DNA of 64,000 nucleotides from Pedobacter steynii (GTDB lineage Bacteria; Bacteroidota; Bacteroidia; Sphingobacteriales; Sphingobacteriaceae). Numbering within the stretch: the stretch's first letter is position 1; every line of letters starts with the position of its first letter. Below the pieces are notes generated by a model, which ran no database searches, had not been told where the DNA came from, and worked only from the letters and a program-made list of their open reading frames with translations. This document shows, piece by piece, positions 18,649 to 26,667 of this stretch. Where the stretch lies: the NCBI RefSeq assembly GCF_001721645.1, contig NZ_CP017141.1, positions 5,704,001-5,768,000 on the forward strand, in the 5' to 3' direction. The position numbers and the translations under genes are program-made.

Positions 18649-19698
18649 TTAACTTTTATTTTGGTAGATGCTCAGCCGGTCATTTCCAACTTGCTGCACA
18701 TCTGTAATCACTCCATTTATTTGAGGGGCCAAGATCCCGTTTTCCCAGGAAAGGGAAGAGCTGAATACCCTGGCCTCGTCCCATAATCCAGCGTTGATAA
18801 ACTGATTGAGCAGGTTTGCTCCCCCATCAATAATTACAGATTGAATGTCCATGAGGTACAATTGAAAAGCGATCTTCTGTGGAAGGTAATATTGCATATC
18901 TTCCATTTGAATGAAATGGATATTCCCTTCAATATCAGTCCTTAACTCATTAAAAACAATAGTTTTAGCTACATCATTATAAAGATGAGATTCAGCAGGA
19001 ATCTCCAGGTTCTTATCGATCAGTATGCGGATTGGATTTCTACCCGGCCATTCACGGACATCCAGTCGTGGATTGTCTACCAGTGCTGTTCTCTTTCCAA
19101 CAATCACCGCATCTTCTTCTGTTCTCCATTTATGAACCAGTCGCCTGGCAAGCGGCCCGCTAATCCAGCGTTGTTCTTCTGCTACAGGCGCAAAATACCC
19201 ATTGGCGGTATTGGCCCATTTCAGGATGATATAAGGTCTTTGCTGCAGGATCCTGGTAAAAAAGCGACGGTTTACCCAGGAACATTCCTTTTCAAGAACT
19301 CCCGAAACCACTTCAACTCCCGCATCTCTTAATCTTTCAATTCCTTTACCATCTACTGCTTCAAAAGGATCTCGGTTTCCGATTATTACTTTTTTGATCC
19401 GATGTCTGATCAGCAAATCAGCGCAGGGAGGTGTTTTGCCAAAATGAGCACATGGTTCTAAAGAAACATAAGCAGTAGCCTTCTCCAATAGCAAAGGAGC
19501 GGCATCTCCATACCTGGCAAAAACTGCTTTTACCGCATTTACCTCTGCATGGGCTTCTCCGATTTTCTCATGGTACCCTTCACCTATAACTTGTCCCTCA
19601 GCTACGATGACGCAACCTACCAGCGGGTTTGGACTTACATTTCCCATTCCCAGGCTAGCCAGCTCCAGGCATCTTTGCATATATAATTCGTCGGCCAT
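18649..19698 (-). CDS. ribD: Riboflavin biosynthesis protein RibD (deaminase/reductase)
   Basis: Bifunctional cytoplasmic enzyme for steps two and three of riboflavin synthesis: deamination of the pyrimidine and NADPH-dependent reduction of the ribosyl side chain. In the N-terminal CDA-fold domain the zinc site is H50-A-E52 with C83 (EPCAHFGKTPPC) and C92. The C-terminal reductase domain (from about residue 150) contains WISGPLARRLVHKWR and VIIDGGANLLNQF. The 349-aa length fits. First gene of a tight unit with the DMT transporter and yigZ. No FMN riboswitch is seen: the promoter sits 5 nt from the ATG, leaving no room for a leader. Confidence 0.96.
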   Translation of the reverse strand: MADELYMQRCLELASLGMGNVSPNPLVGCVIVAEGQVIGEGYHEKIGEAHAEVNAVKAVFARYGDAAPLLLEKATAYVSLEPCAHFGKTPPCADLLIRHRIKKVIIGNRDPFEAVDGKGIERLRDAGVEVVSGVLEKECSWVNRRFFTRILQQRPYIILKWANTANGYFAPVAEEQRWISGPLARRLVHKWRTEEDAVIVGKRTALVDNPRLDVREWPGRNPIRILIDKNLEIPAESHLYNDVAKTIVFNELRTDIEGNIHFIQMEDMQYYLPQKIAFQLYLMDIQSVIIDGGANLLNQFINAGLWDEARVFSSSLSWENGILAPQINGVITDVQQVGNDRLSIYQNKS

Positions 19699-19703
19699 TG
19701 CAG

Positions 19704-19711
19704 CAAAAGTA
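19704..19711 (-). promoter_or_regulatory. -7 element TACTTTTG for ribD (leaderless arrangement)
   Basis: On the minus strand TACTTTTG ends only 5 nt before the ribD ATG (19698). In Bacteroidota transcription usually starts a few nt past this box, so the mRNA would begin at or next to the AUG. It is the mirror image of the prmC element. Confidence 0.6.
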
Positions 19712-19732
19712 AGGTATATTGTTCGATTTACT

Positions 19733-19740
19733 TACTTTTG
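19733..19740 (+). promoter_or_regulatory. -7 element TACTTTTG for prmC (leaderless arrangement)
   Basis: TACTTTTG ends 6 nt before the prmC ATG (19747). It also spans a TTG codon at 19738 that keeps the prmC frame open; the ATG is the better start because a start at 19738 would lie within the promoter. Confidence 0.6.
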
Positions 19741-19746
19741 TACCGC

Positions 19747-20583
19747 ATGAATTTAAGCCAGTTATTACATCATTTTAAGACAGAATTAAGAGATGTTTAT
19801 GAGGAAGAGGAAGTTAAGTCTATTTTTTCTATCGCCGCAGAACACCTGTTACAATTCAACAGAAGCAAACTGATGTTGAGCTGGGATATAGAGCCTGAAC
19901 CAGCTCAGGAAGCCTCATTCCTGGCCATAGCAAAAGGGCTGAAAGCACATAGACCGATACAATACCTTTTGGGAGAAGCCTTTTTCTATGGGTTGACCTT
20001 CAAAGTTAATGAGTCGGTCCTGATTCCAAGACCTGAAACAGAAGAGCTTGTTGACTGGATTATTTCAGGGCATCCCTCAAATCCTTCAGTCATTGATTTT
20101 GGTACAGGAAGTGGATGCATCGCCATCAGCCTAAAGAAACACCTGAAGAATTCCCGGGTGTCCGCAGTAGATATCTCCGAAGATGCCTTAAGGCTGGCTT
20201 CAGAAAACGCCTTGCTGAATCACGCTGCCATTAACTTCATTCATGCAGATCTGCTCAGCTTCCGGACTGAAGATAAATTCGACATTATTGTCAGTAATCC
20301 GCCTTATATTACTGGAAAGGAAATGGCCGAAATGCACCAGAATGTTCTTGCTCATGAGCCTCATCTGGCTTTGTTTGTACCCGACGAAAGCCCCTTATTA
20401 TTTTATGAAGCAGTAGCTGATTTTGCCAGAACCAACCTTCAGAGAGAAGGGTCGTTATTTTTCGAGATTAATGAATACCTTTCTAAAGAAATGATTCAGA
20501 TGTTAAAACACAAATCATTTACTACCATAGAATTAAGAAAAGACATGCAGGGTAAAGACAGAATGATCTGCGCTAAGTTCTAG
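19747..20583 (+). CDS. prmC: Release factor glutamine methyltransferase PrmC
   Basis: Methylates the Gln of the GGQ motif in release factors RF1 and RF2. 278 aa from ATG 19747. The N-terminal helical domain includes PIQYLLGEAFFYGL and the linker VLIPRPETEELV typical of PrmC, followed by the SAM-binding motif FGTGSGCIAISL and the catalytic NPPY at residues 184-187. Divergent from ribD, and its last 11 nt overlap the end of xerD on the opposite strand. Family assignment is firm. Confidence 0.96.
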   Translation: MNLSQLLHHFKTELRDVYEEEEVKSIFSIAAEHLLQFNRSKLMLSWDIEPEPAQEASFLAIAKGLKAHRPIQYLLGEAFFYGLTFKVNESVLIPRPETEELVDWIISGHPSNPSVIDFGTGSGCIAISLKKHLKNSRVSAVDISEDALRLASENALLNHAAINFIHADLLSFRTEDKFDIIVSNPPYITGKEMAEMHQNVLAHEPHLALFVPDESPLLFYEAVADFARTNLQREGSLFFEINEYLSKEMIQMLKHKSFTTIELRKDMQGKDRMICAKF

Positions 20584-21472
20584 GATGAAATTCGGTAATG
20601 ATTCCCTTCAGGTAATCCCGGTCCAGGTGGGTATAAATCTCAGTAGTGGTGATGCTGGAATGCCCGAGCATTTCCTGTACGGCCCTTAAATCGGCACCTC
20701 CTTCTATTAAATGTGTGGCAAAAGAATGCCTGAACGTATGCGGACTGATGCTCTTCTTCAATCCGGATTTTAAAGCCAGGTCTTTAATGAGCGTAAATAC
20801 AGAAATCCGGGACAAAGCCGTCCCTCTGCGGTTTAAAAAGATAAAGTCTTCCTGTCCTTTTTGAATGGGAACATGAACCCTGCTTTCTTCCAGATAGATT
20901 TTGATATACCTCAGCGCAGACTGTCCGATAGGTACAATTCGTTCTTTATTCCCTTTTCCAATGACCTTAATAAACTCAGCCGCCTCAAAGACATTAGATA
21001 TCCTCAGGTTAATCAATTCCGTTACCCTCAGACCGCAACTGTAAAGCACCTCCAGGATTGCCTTATTTCTCATCCCCTCAGGTTTCGATGCATCAATTGC
21101 AGCAATTAAACCATTGATTTCTTCAATATTAAGGACATCCGGCAACTTTCTGCTTAGCCTTGGGGTTTCGAGCAGGGCGGAAGGATCTTCTTTGATGATC
21201 TGCTCCAGCAGGAGGAAACTAAAAAAAGATTTAATTCCCGAGACCACCCTGGCCTGTGTTGCAGGCAACATACCAAGCTCATTGATCCAGGATATAAATA
21301 ACTTTAAGTCCGCAACACTAATCTCTTGAACAGGAGGATCTTTATCAATTGAATTGAAATACTGAAACAACTTCTGCACGTCATTCAGGTAAGCCTCAAT
21401 GGAGTTAGCAGAAAGGGAACGTTCCAGTTTCAGGTACGCTTTAAAGGAGGATAAGTAGGGCTTATTAATCAC
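20573..21472 (-). CDS. xerD: Tyrosine recombinase XerD-like (chromosome dimer resolution)
   Basis: Site-specific tyrosine recombinase, 299 aa, probably acting with a XerC partner at dif to resolve chromosome dimers. An N-terminal SAM-like core-binding domain (residues 1-95) precedes the catalytic domain with the complete set R149, K173, H245, R248, H271 and Y280 (HTFRHSFATHL; LGHSSITTTEIYTHL). The only start in position is GTG at 21472. Its neighbours are housekeeping genes (prmC, aroQ), with no attachment-site-like repeats, so a chromosomal Xer role is more likely than that of a mobile-element integrase. XerC versus XerD cannot be separated with certainty. Confidence 0.88.
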   Translation of the reverse strand: MINKPYLSSFKAYLKLERSLSANSIEAYLNDVQKLFQYFNSIDKDPPVQEISVADLKLFISWINELGMLPATQARVVSGIKSFFSFLLLEQIIKEDPSALLETPRLSRKLPDVLNIEEINGLIAAIDASKPEGMRNKAILEVLYSCGLRVTELINLRISNVFEAAEFIKVIGKGNKERIVPIGQSALRYIKIYLEESRVHVPIQKGQEDFIFLNRRGTALSRISVFTLIKDLALKSGLKKSISPHTFRHSFATHLIEGGADLRAVQEMLGHSSITTTEIYTHLDRDYLKGIITEFHPRT

Positions 21473-21503
21473 ACAAAAATTTTCTACTGTAACTTTTTAG
21501 CTT

Positions 21504-21511
21504 TAAGTTTG
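21504..21511 (+). promoter_or_regulatory. -7 element TAAGTTTG for aroQ (leaderless arrangement)
   Basis: Perfect TAnnTTTG match ending 5 nt before the aroQ ATG at 21517. No purine-rich ribosome site can fit between them. Confidence 0.58.
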
Positions 21512-21516
21512 AGCTA

Positions 21517-21936
21517 ATGAAGATACAAATTATTAACGGCCCAAATTTAAACCTTTTAGGCATTCGTGAGCCGGGAATCTACGGAAGTTTAGGTTTTGAC
21601 GAATATATTGAACAGTTAAGGGCAATTTACACCATTATAGAAATTGATTATTTTCAAAGCAACGTTGAAGGCGAGCTGATCAACAAATTACATGAAGTTG
21701 GCTTTGAATATGATGGGATTGTGATCAATGCGGGAGGGTACACTCATACTTCTGTAGCACTTGCAGATGCAATTGCAGCAATTAACACGCCTGTAGTAGA
21801 AGTACATGTATCAAATATTTACGCCCGGGAAGAATACAGGCATGTATCGCTGACCGGTAAAAACTGCAAAGGTGTATTAACAGGATTTGGCCTTGACGGG
21901 TACCGTTTAGCTATTGAAAGCCTGTTGAAAAGCTAA
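21517..21936 (+). CDS. aroQ: 3-dehydroquinate dehydratase, type II
   Basis: Third step of the shikimate pathway: removes water from 3-dehydroquinate. The 139-aa length is that of the dodecameric type II enzyme. Conserved parts: NGPNLNLLGIREPGIYG at the N-terminus with the catalytic Tyr (Y22), the loop NAGGYTHTSVALADA, and EVHVSNIYAREEYRHVS with the catalytic His. The M28 peptidase gene starts 6 bp after the stop and is probably co-transcribed, though unrelated in function. Confidence 0.97.
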   Translation: MKIQIINGPNLNLLGIREPGIYGSLGFDEYIEQLRAIYTIIEIDYFQSNVEGELINKLHEVGFEYDGIVINAGGYTHTSVALADAIAAINTPVVEVHVSNIYAREEYRHVSLTGKNCKGVLTGFGLDGYRLAIESLLKS

Positions 21937-21942
21937 AATCTC

Positions 21943-22905
21943 ATGAGAAGAATTATTTTACTTGCCTTGTGCTCAGCCATGAGTGCTACTGCATTTGCCC
22001 AATCCGACATTACAGAAAAAGAGATTAAATCACACATCTGGTTTCTGGCTTCACCAAAAATGAAAGGACGTTTTCCTGGCACTTCAGAAAATGAAAAAGT
22101 GGTCAGTTACCTCGTTAAACAATTCAAAAAGTCGGGTATCCAAGCCTATAAAGGCAGCTATCTTCAGGAATTCAGGGCAAAGATAAGGGTAAAAAAAGGA
22201 GTTACAGATACTCCTTATGTGCAGACCCAGAATGTGATCGGTTATATAGAAGGAAACGATCCGAAGTTAAAAGAAGAATTTATCGTGCTGGGTGCGCATT
22301 ATGATCACCTGGGAATGGGAGGGGCCTCTTCCAAAAAGCCAGACACCACTGGCATTCATTATGGGGCAGACGACAATGCAAGTGGCACTGCGGCACTGTT
22401 GGAGATTGCGGAACAACTTGCAGCAAATAGAAAAGACCTCAAACGTAGTATCCTGATTATCGCTTTTGGAGCAGAGGAGCAAGGCTTACTGGGTTCAAAA
22501 TATTTCACAGAACATCCATTAGTTCCTTTATCACAGGTAAAACTGATGATCAATATGGATATGGTAGGCAGAATGAACAGCGAGAAACACCTGTATATGG
22601 GTGGTGCAGCCACATTTGACGGAGGAATGGAATTGATGAAAAGCTTAGGTCCGGAGATCGGCATCAATCCAATTGTAAACGCTTACGATGTAGGTGGCTC
22701 AGATCACGTTTCTTTTTACAAAAAAAACATTCCGGTCCTGGGTTTTCATACCGGCGGACATCCACAATACCATACTCCGGAAGATGATAGAAAACTGATC
22801 AATATAGCCGGAGAAAAACTGGTATGCGATTATATTTACAAGGCACTGGTTAGCGTTGCCAACAGGAGCGGGGCTATTCTATTCGTTCCGGAGAAGAAAG
22901 ATTAA
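21943..22905 (+). CDS. Secreted M28 family metallopeptidase
   Basis: Zinc aminopeptidase-type exopeptidase, 320 aa, with a signal peptide (about 19 residues, ending AFAQS). The M28 metal ligands are visible in order: H in GAHYDHLGMGG, D in YGADDNASGTAALLE, EE in FGAEEQGLLGS, D in INMDMVGRMN, and a late His in HTGGHPQYHTPED. It presumably trims peptides in the periplasm or outside. Six bp behind aroQ; followed by a terminator. Cleavage specificity not determinable. Confidence 0.92.
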   Translation: MRRIILLALCSAMSATAFAQSDITEKEIKSHIWFLASPKMKGRFPGTSENEKVVSYLVKQFKKSGIQAYKGSYLQEFRAKIRVKKGVTDTPYVQTQNVIGYIEGNDPKLKEEFIVLGAHYDHLGMGGASSKKPDTTGIHYGADDNASGTAALLEIAEQLAANRKDLKRSILIIAFGAEEQGLLGSKYFTEHPLVPLSQVKLMINMDMVGRMNSEKHLYMGGAATFDGGMELMKSLGPEIGINPIVNAYDVGGSDHVSFYKKNIPVLGFHTGGHPQYHTPEDDRKLINIAGEKLVCDYIYKALVSVANRSGAILFVPEKKD

Positions 22906-22920
22906 TTACTCCTGAAATTG

Positions 22921-22982
22921 CTGTGCTCTGTTTATTTAATTGATAAGCAGATTTTTAATGATAAACAGAGCACAGTTCTTTT
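22921..22982 (+). terminator. Hairpin terminator after the M28 peptidase
   Basis: Perfect 15-bp stem (CTGTGCTCTGTTTAT at 22921 with ATAAACAGAGCACAG at 22961) enclosing 25 nt, followed by TTCTTTT. It abuts the stop of the opposing glycosyltransferase gene and could serve both. Confidence 0.7.
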
Positions 22983-24000
22983 AAATACCTAAATCACTAA
23001 AGAACCTGATCTTTTTAATAAAATAGGCGTATACAATACTGGAAGAATACTGTCCGGTATGTTCCTGATAACGAAGCTGCCGGTTGGTCCTTTTTTTCGC
23101 ATTTGCGGAAAAGTACTTAAAGAAATGGACATGAGCTTTACTCACTGACATTGCGAAATCCACTTTACCTTGGACAAGGAAATGCAATAGCGCAACAAAA
23201 TCAATAAAGAACCGGATAAAAATCCTGAAATACGCATCCTTTAAAGGAAGGTTTTTCTGCATGATGATCAGGTTATTTCTAAAGTTAAGATATGTTTTAT
23301 AAGGATTATTGGCATTCAGGGTTCCTCCGCCAACATGATATACTTCCGCATCAGGACAATACATCACCTTGTATCCAAGGTTTTTTAAGCGCCAGCAAAG
23401 ATCAATTTCTTCCATATGGGCAAAGAAATCAGGATCCAGGCCGCCTACTTCCTTCCAGCATTTGCTTTTGATAAACAGTGCGGCCCCACTTGCCCAAAAA
23501 ATTTCCTTCGCTTCATTATACTGGCCATGATCATCTTCTACCGTATCAAAAAGACGCCCGCGACAAAACGGAAAACAATGTAGATCCAGGTAACCACCAC
23601 CAGCCCCGGCATATTCAAATTTAGACTTATCCTTTTGCCATTTTATCTTAGGTTGTGCTGCAGCGATCTGATCGTCTTTTTCCATCAGGCTGATCACCGG
23701 CTGGATCCAGTCTACAGGAACTTCCACATCTGAATTCAGCAGCACATAATAATCAGCTTCTACCTGCTCCAGCAATTTCCTGTACCCTTCGGCAAAACCA
23801 TAGTTTTTATCGTTCTCAATCATGCGAATCTCCGGATAATTTGTCTTTACAAAAGACACCGAGTCATCGGTAGAAGCGTTATCACCTACTATAATCTGTA
23901 AATTTGGGTATTCAGACCGAACTACTCCCGGTAAAAATTTCTCCAGCAGAGCCTTTCCATTCCAATTCAAAATCACTACTGCTACACTTGCGTCTGTCAT
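22981..24000 (-). CDS. Family 2 glycosyltransferase
   Basis: 339 aa from ATG 24000; this start overlaps the acyltransferase stop as TAATG, a typical coupled junction, and places the family's first strand (VAVVILNWNG) at the N-terminus. A start 42 nt upstream is open but less likely. GT-A fold motifs: VILNWNGKALLEKFLP, GDNASTDDS, the metal-binding region LLNSDVEVP, and a catalytic region with HMEEIDLCWRLKNLGYKV, as in rhamnosyltransferase-like GT2 enzymes. The C-terminal part (from about residue 240) has a hydrophobic, basic stretch that may sit on the inner membrane. Sugar and acceptor unknown; with the acyltransferase it probably works on a lipid-linked surface glycan. Confidence 0.87.
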   Translation of the reverse strand: MTDASVAVVILNWNGKALLEKFLPGVVRSEYPNLQIIVGDNASTDDSVSFVKTNYPEIRMIENDKNYGFAEGYRKLLEQVEADYYVLLNSDVEVPVDWIQPVISLMEKDDQIAAAQPKIKWQKDKSKFEYAGAGGGYLDLHCFPFCRGRLFDTVEDDHGQYNEAKEIFWASGAALFIKSKCWKEVGGLDPDFFAHMEEIDLCWRLKNLGYKVMYCPDAEVYHVGGGTLNANNPYKTYLNFRNNLIIMQKNLPLKDAYFRIFIRFFIDFVALLHFLVQGKVDFAMSVSKAHVHFFKYFSANAKKRTNRQLRYQEHTGQYSSSIVYAYFIKKIRFFSDLGI

Positions 24001-24878
24001 TATGCGTATTCTCGTTTGTTTTTCCATCGCCTGTGGCTCCATAGCCAGTAAGACGGTTCCTCTTTAATAATATCTTCTAAAAATTCGAAATGTGTATTGG
24101 TGATCTGGTACTTTTCTGTATGTTCCGGTTTTGGACAGATGGATACACAATCCACTTCATAATATCCTCTTTTTATAAACTTAAGCTTGAAATAAAAGAT
24201 AGGCCTGTTGGTTTGCATAGCGATCTTTTCCAGACCTAATAATGCCGCCGTATCCTGGTTTAAAAAATCAATCCAATAGTGCGACTCGCCACGAACCGGG
24301 CTTTGATCACTGGCAAAACAAAACATACTCGGCTTGTTCTTAGTACTGGCTAACATCCTCAATGTCTGTCGCATGGGAACACCTATATTGCCAAATCTAC
24401 CACGCATCTTAAGAAACCATTCGTCAAAAATGGTGTTATTCAACGGCTTGTAAATTACATATGCTTTCTCCGACAGGTTCAATCCTAAAGCCAGCATTCC
24501 CCATTCCCAGTTACCATAATGTCCCGTACAGGCCAAAACACTTTCACCTTTTTTAAAATGGTCTTCTACCAAATCAAGATTGGTAAATTTAACCCGCTTC
24601 TGAAGTTCTTTTTTTGAAATAGAAGACATCTTAATGATCTCAAAAGTGAGGTCTGAAAGGTACCGGAAAAACTCTTTTTCTATCACAATGATCTCTTTAA
24701 TTGACTTTTCAGGAAAAGAATTCATAAGATTTTCCCGCACTACCTTTTTCCGGTAGCCCACTGCATAATATAAAATATAGTAACAGATGGCCGATATCAG
24801 GTATAACAGCTGAGTTGGAAGAAGGGATAAAAAGCTTAAAAAAACTACTCCTATATGAGAAAAGCTTTTTTTTATCAT
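24000..24878 (-). CDS. LpxL/HtrB-like lysophospholipid or lipid A acyltransferase
   Basis: 292-aa member of the bacterial lipid A biosynthesis acyltransferase family, anchored by an N-terminal hydrophobic segment (about residues 8-38). The H-x4-E catalytic motif is in CTGHYGNWEWG, and a downstream block FASDQSPVRGESHYWIDF matches the family's second conserved region. Expected role: transfer of a secondary acyl chain during lipid A synthesis on the inner face of the inner membrane; some Bacteroidota homologues may instead acylate other lipids such as ornithine lipids. Coupled to the GT2 gene and divergent from WbqC. Confidence 0.87.
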   Translation of the reverse strand: MIKKSFSHIGVVFLSFLSLLPTQLLYLISAICYYILYYAVGYRKKVVRENLMNSFPEKSIKEIIVIEKEFFRYLSDLTFEIIKMSSISKKELQKRVKFTNLDLVEDHFKKGESVLACTGHYGNWEWGMLALGLNLSEKAYVIYKPLNNTIFDEWFLKMRGRFGNIGVPMRQTLRMLASTKNKPSMFCFASDQSPVRGESHYWIDFLNQDTAALLGLEKIAMQTNRPIFYFKLKFIKRGYYEVDCVSICPKPEHTEKYQITNTHFEFLEDIIKEEPSYWLWSHRRWKNKREYA

Positions 24879-24899
24879 TATTTTGGCGGATTAAGAATG

Positions 24900-24907
24900 C
24901 AAACATA
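24900..24907 (-). promoter_or_regulatory. -7 element TATGTTTG for the acyltransferase-glycosyltransferase operon
   Basis: Perfect TAnnTTTG match on the minus strand ending 21 nt before the acyltransferase ATG. It lies in the 38-bp gap shared with the divergent WbqC gene, so the two transcripts may interfere. Confidence 0.5.
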
Positions 24908-24916
24908 AATTATCAG

Positions 24917-25519
24917 ATGCAAAGTTCAGCTATATTCCCCCTTTTTTATCTTCCGCCAGTCAGCTATTTTAAGGAACTGAAGCGTTTCGAAAATGAGTTT
25001 CTGATGGAAAAAGAGGAGCATTTCCCAAAACAGACTTTTAGGAACAGGGCTACAATTTATTCTCCGAATGGCAGTCTGGATTTGATTGTCCCGGTGATAC
25101 GTGGATCGAAAATCCATACAAAAATTAAAGATGTAAAGATCAGCAATGATTTTAAATGGCAAAGACTCCATTGGAAGAGCCTGGAGAGTTGTTACCGTAA
25201 CTCTGCCTATTTTGAATATTATGAAGATGAATTTGCCAGATTTTACCATCAGAAGTTCGATTTTCTTTTCGATTATAACCTGGAAATCCTGCAATGGCTG
25301 TTCAGGCAATTAAAAACCCAGGCCAGCTTTGAAGTGACTACTGAATACCATGAGATCCCGGAAGAACTGGATTTCCGTGGCAGAACGCTGTTCAAAAAAG
25401 CAGAGGGGGAGTTCAAGCCTTACTTCCAGGTGTTTGACGACAGGGAAGGATTCAAACCAAACTTAAGCATCGTTGACCTGTTGTTTAACCAGGGTCCACA
25501 GTCAAAATCATATATATAA
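24917..25519 (+). CDS. WbqC-like family protein
   Basis: 200 aa from ATG 24917; the frame is open upstream to 24815, but that stretch would overlap the divergent acyltransferase gene and does not look like WbqC. The start MQSSAIFPLFYLPPVSYFKEL and the block FRNRATIYSPNGSLDLIVPV match the WbqC family, whose members occur in polysaccharide clusters in enterobacteria and as single genes in Bacteroidota. Biochemical function is not known for the bulk of the family. Three bp ahead of corA, so probably co-transcribed. Confidence 0.82.
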   Translation: MQSSAIFPLFYLPPVSYFKELKRFENEFLMEKEEHFPKQTFRNRATIYSPNGSLDLIVPVIRGSKIHTKIKDVKISNDFKWQRLHWKSLESCYRNSAYFEYYEDEFARFYHQKFDFLFDYNLEILQWLFRQLKTQASFEVTTEYHEIPEELDFRGRTLFKKAEGEFKPYFQVFDDREGFKPNLSIVDLLFNQGPQSKSYI

Positions 25520-25521
25520 AT

Positions 25522-26640
25522 ATGGCCAAACCTCCAAAGCACAAGAAAAAACGTCAGCATTATGCTTTACCTCACGCCGGATCCAGTCCGGGGATGATTT
25601 ATATTGATGAAAAGGCCTTAAAACCCATCATCAACCTTCACCAATACAATGCGGAGAGTTATAAAGTACAGGAGCTTAATGACCTCAACAATCTTAAACA
25701 CATCCTCACCGATAAAAATCATACTTTCTGGGTGGAAATTAAAGGGTTTAAGTCGCTGGCGATGTTTGAGATCCTGACGAAGGACTTTGGAGTGAATAAA
25801 CTGATCCTGGAAGACATCACCAGAACTTACCAGCGCCCAAAACAGGAAGAATATGACACCTATGTTTTTGCGGTCAGCAGAATGCTGCAGCTGGATGAGA
25901 ACCAGAATCTGGAGAATCAACAATATTCTTTCATACTAACGGATAATGCCTTATTTACCTTTCAGGAACATTACGAAGATTGCATTGATCCGGTGCGTTC
26001 GCGGTTAAAAATAGGGAAGGGGAATATCCGTACCAGTGGCAGCAGTTACCTGATGTACGTCCTGATGGATATGATCATCGATACTTATTTTGAAATTCTG
26101 GGTTCCTGGGGAGATCAATTGGATAATATTGAAGACCGTCTGTTTGACAAACCGGATAAAACGGTTATGTTTGACACCCAACTGATCAAAAGAAACCTGA
26201 TCAATATCAGAAGAGTTGCCTGGCCGGAACGCGATAAACTGAATGACATTCTCCGTAGTGATACTCATTTAATCCCCGATCATACAAAAATGTATATCCG
26301 GGACGCTTATGACCATTGTATTCAGATTATTGATATTGTAGAATCTTTAAAAGAGATCTCTGCAAGTAATATAGATATGTATCTTTCTATTATCAGCAAC
26401 AGGATGAATGAAATCATGAAAGTATTGACCATTATTTCTTCCATATTTATTCCCCTCACATTTATTGCAGGGATTTATGGAATGAACTTTGCAAGTACTG
26501 ATCCTATAACCGGTAAATTACTGCCACAGAACATGCCTGAGCTTTATCAGGAACATGGATATCTGTATACGATGATCGTAATGGCGGCAATTGCTGTCTT
26601 ACAAATCATATATTTCTGGCGTAAAGGATGGTTTAAATAA
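25522..26640 (+). CDS. corA: CorA-type magnesium/divalent cation transporter
   Basis: Inner-membrane Mg2+ channel of 372 aa. A large N-terminal cytoplasmic domain (about residues 1-300) contains the long helix ending ISNRMNEIMKVLTIISSIFIPLTFIAGIYGMNF; the YGMN motif after the first membrane helix is the selectivity filter of the family. The second helix (TMIVMAAIAVLQIIYFW) is followed by a short basic tail KGWFK. The N-terminal 15 residues are rich in Lys and His. The gene lies directly behind WbqC and 27 bp before mgtE, a second Mg2+ transporter. Confidence 0.94.
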   Translation: MAKPPKHKKKRQHYALPHAGSSPGMIYIDEKALKPIINLHQYNAESYKVQELNDLNNLKHILTDKNHTFWVEIKGFKSLAMFEILTKDFGVNKLILEDITRTYQRPKQEEYDTYVFAVSRMLQLDENQNLENQQYSFILTDNALFTFQEHYEDCIDPVRSRLKIGKGNIRTSGSSYLMYVLMDMIIDTYFEILGSWGDQLDNIEDRLFDKPDKTVMFDTQLIKRNLINIRRVAWPERDKLNDILRSDTHLIPDHTKMYIRDAYDHCIQIIDIVESLKEISASNIDMYLSIISNRMNEIMKVLTIISSIFIPLTFIAGIYGMNFASTDPITGKLLPQNMPELYQEHGYLYTMIVMAAIAVLQIIYFWRKGWFK

Positions 26641-26652
26641 GTGTGATTATTG

Positions 26653-26660
26653 TAACTTTG
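26653..26660 (+). promoter_or_regulatory. -7 element TAACTTTG for mgtE (leaderless arrangement)
   Basis: Perfect TAnnTTTG match starting 13 nt after the corA stop and ending 7 nt before the mgtE ATG. mgtE can thus be transcribed on its own as well as by read-through from corA. Confidence 0.55.
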
Positions 26661-26667
26661 GCTACGC

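Noticed and set aside
20573..21472. Mobile-element integrase
   Set aside because: The tyrosine recombinase is flanked by prmC and aroQ, with no repeats, tRNA gene or phage genes; a chromosomal Xer protein fits better.
24001..24042. Longer N-terminus for the GT2 glycosyltransferase
   Set aside because: It would overlap the acyltransferase by 43 nt, whereas ATG 24000 forms a TAATG junction and begins at the family's first strand.
24815..24916. Longer N-terminus for the WbqC protein
   Set aside because: The extra 34 codons overlap the divergent acyltransferase gene and its promoter and do not resemble the family; ATG 24917 gives the expected start.
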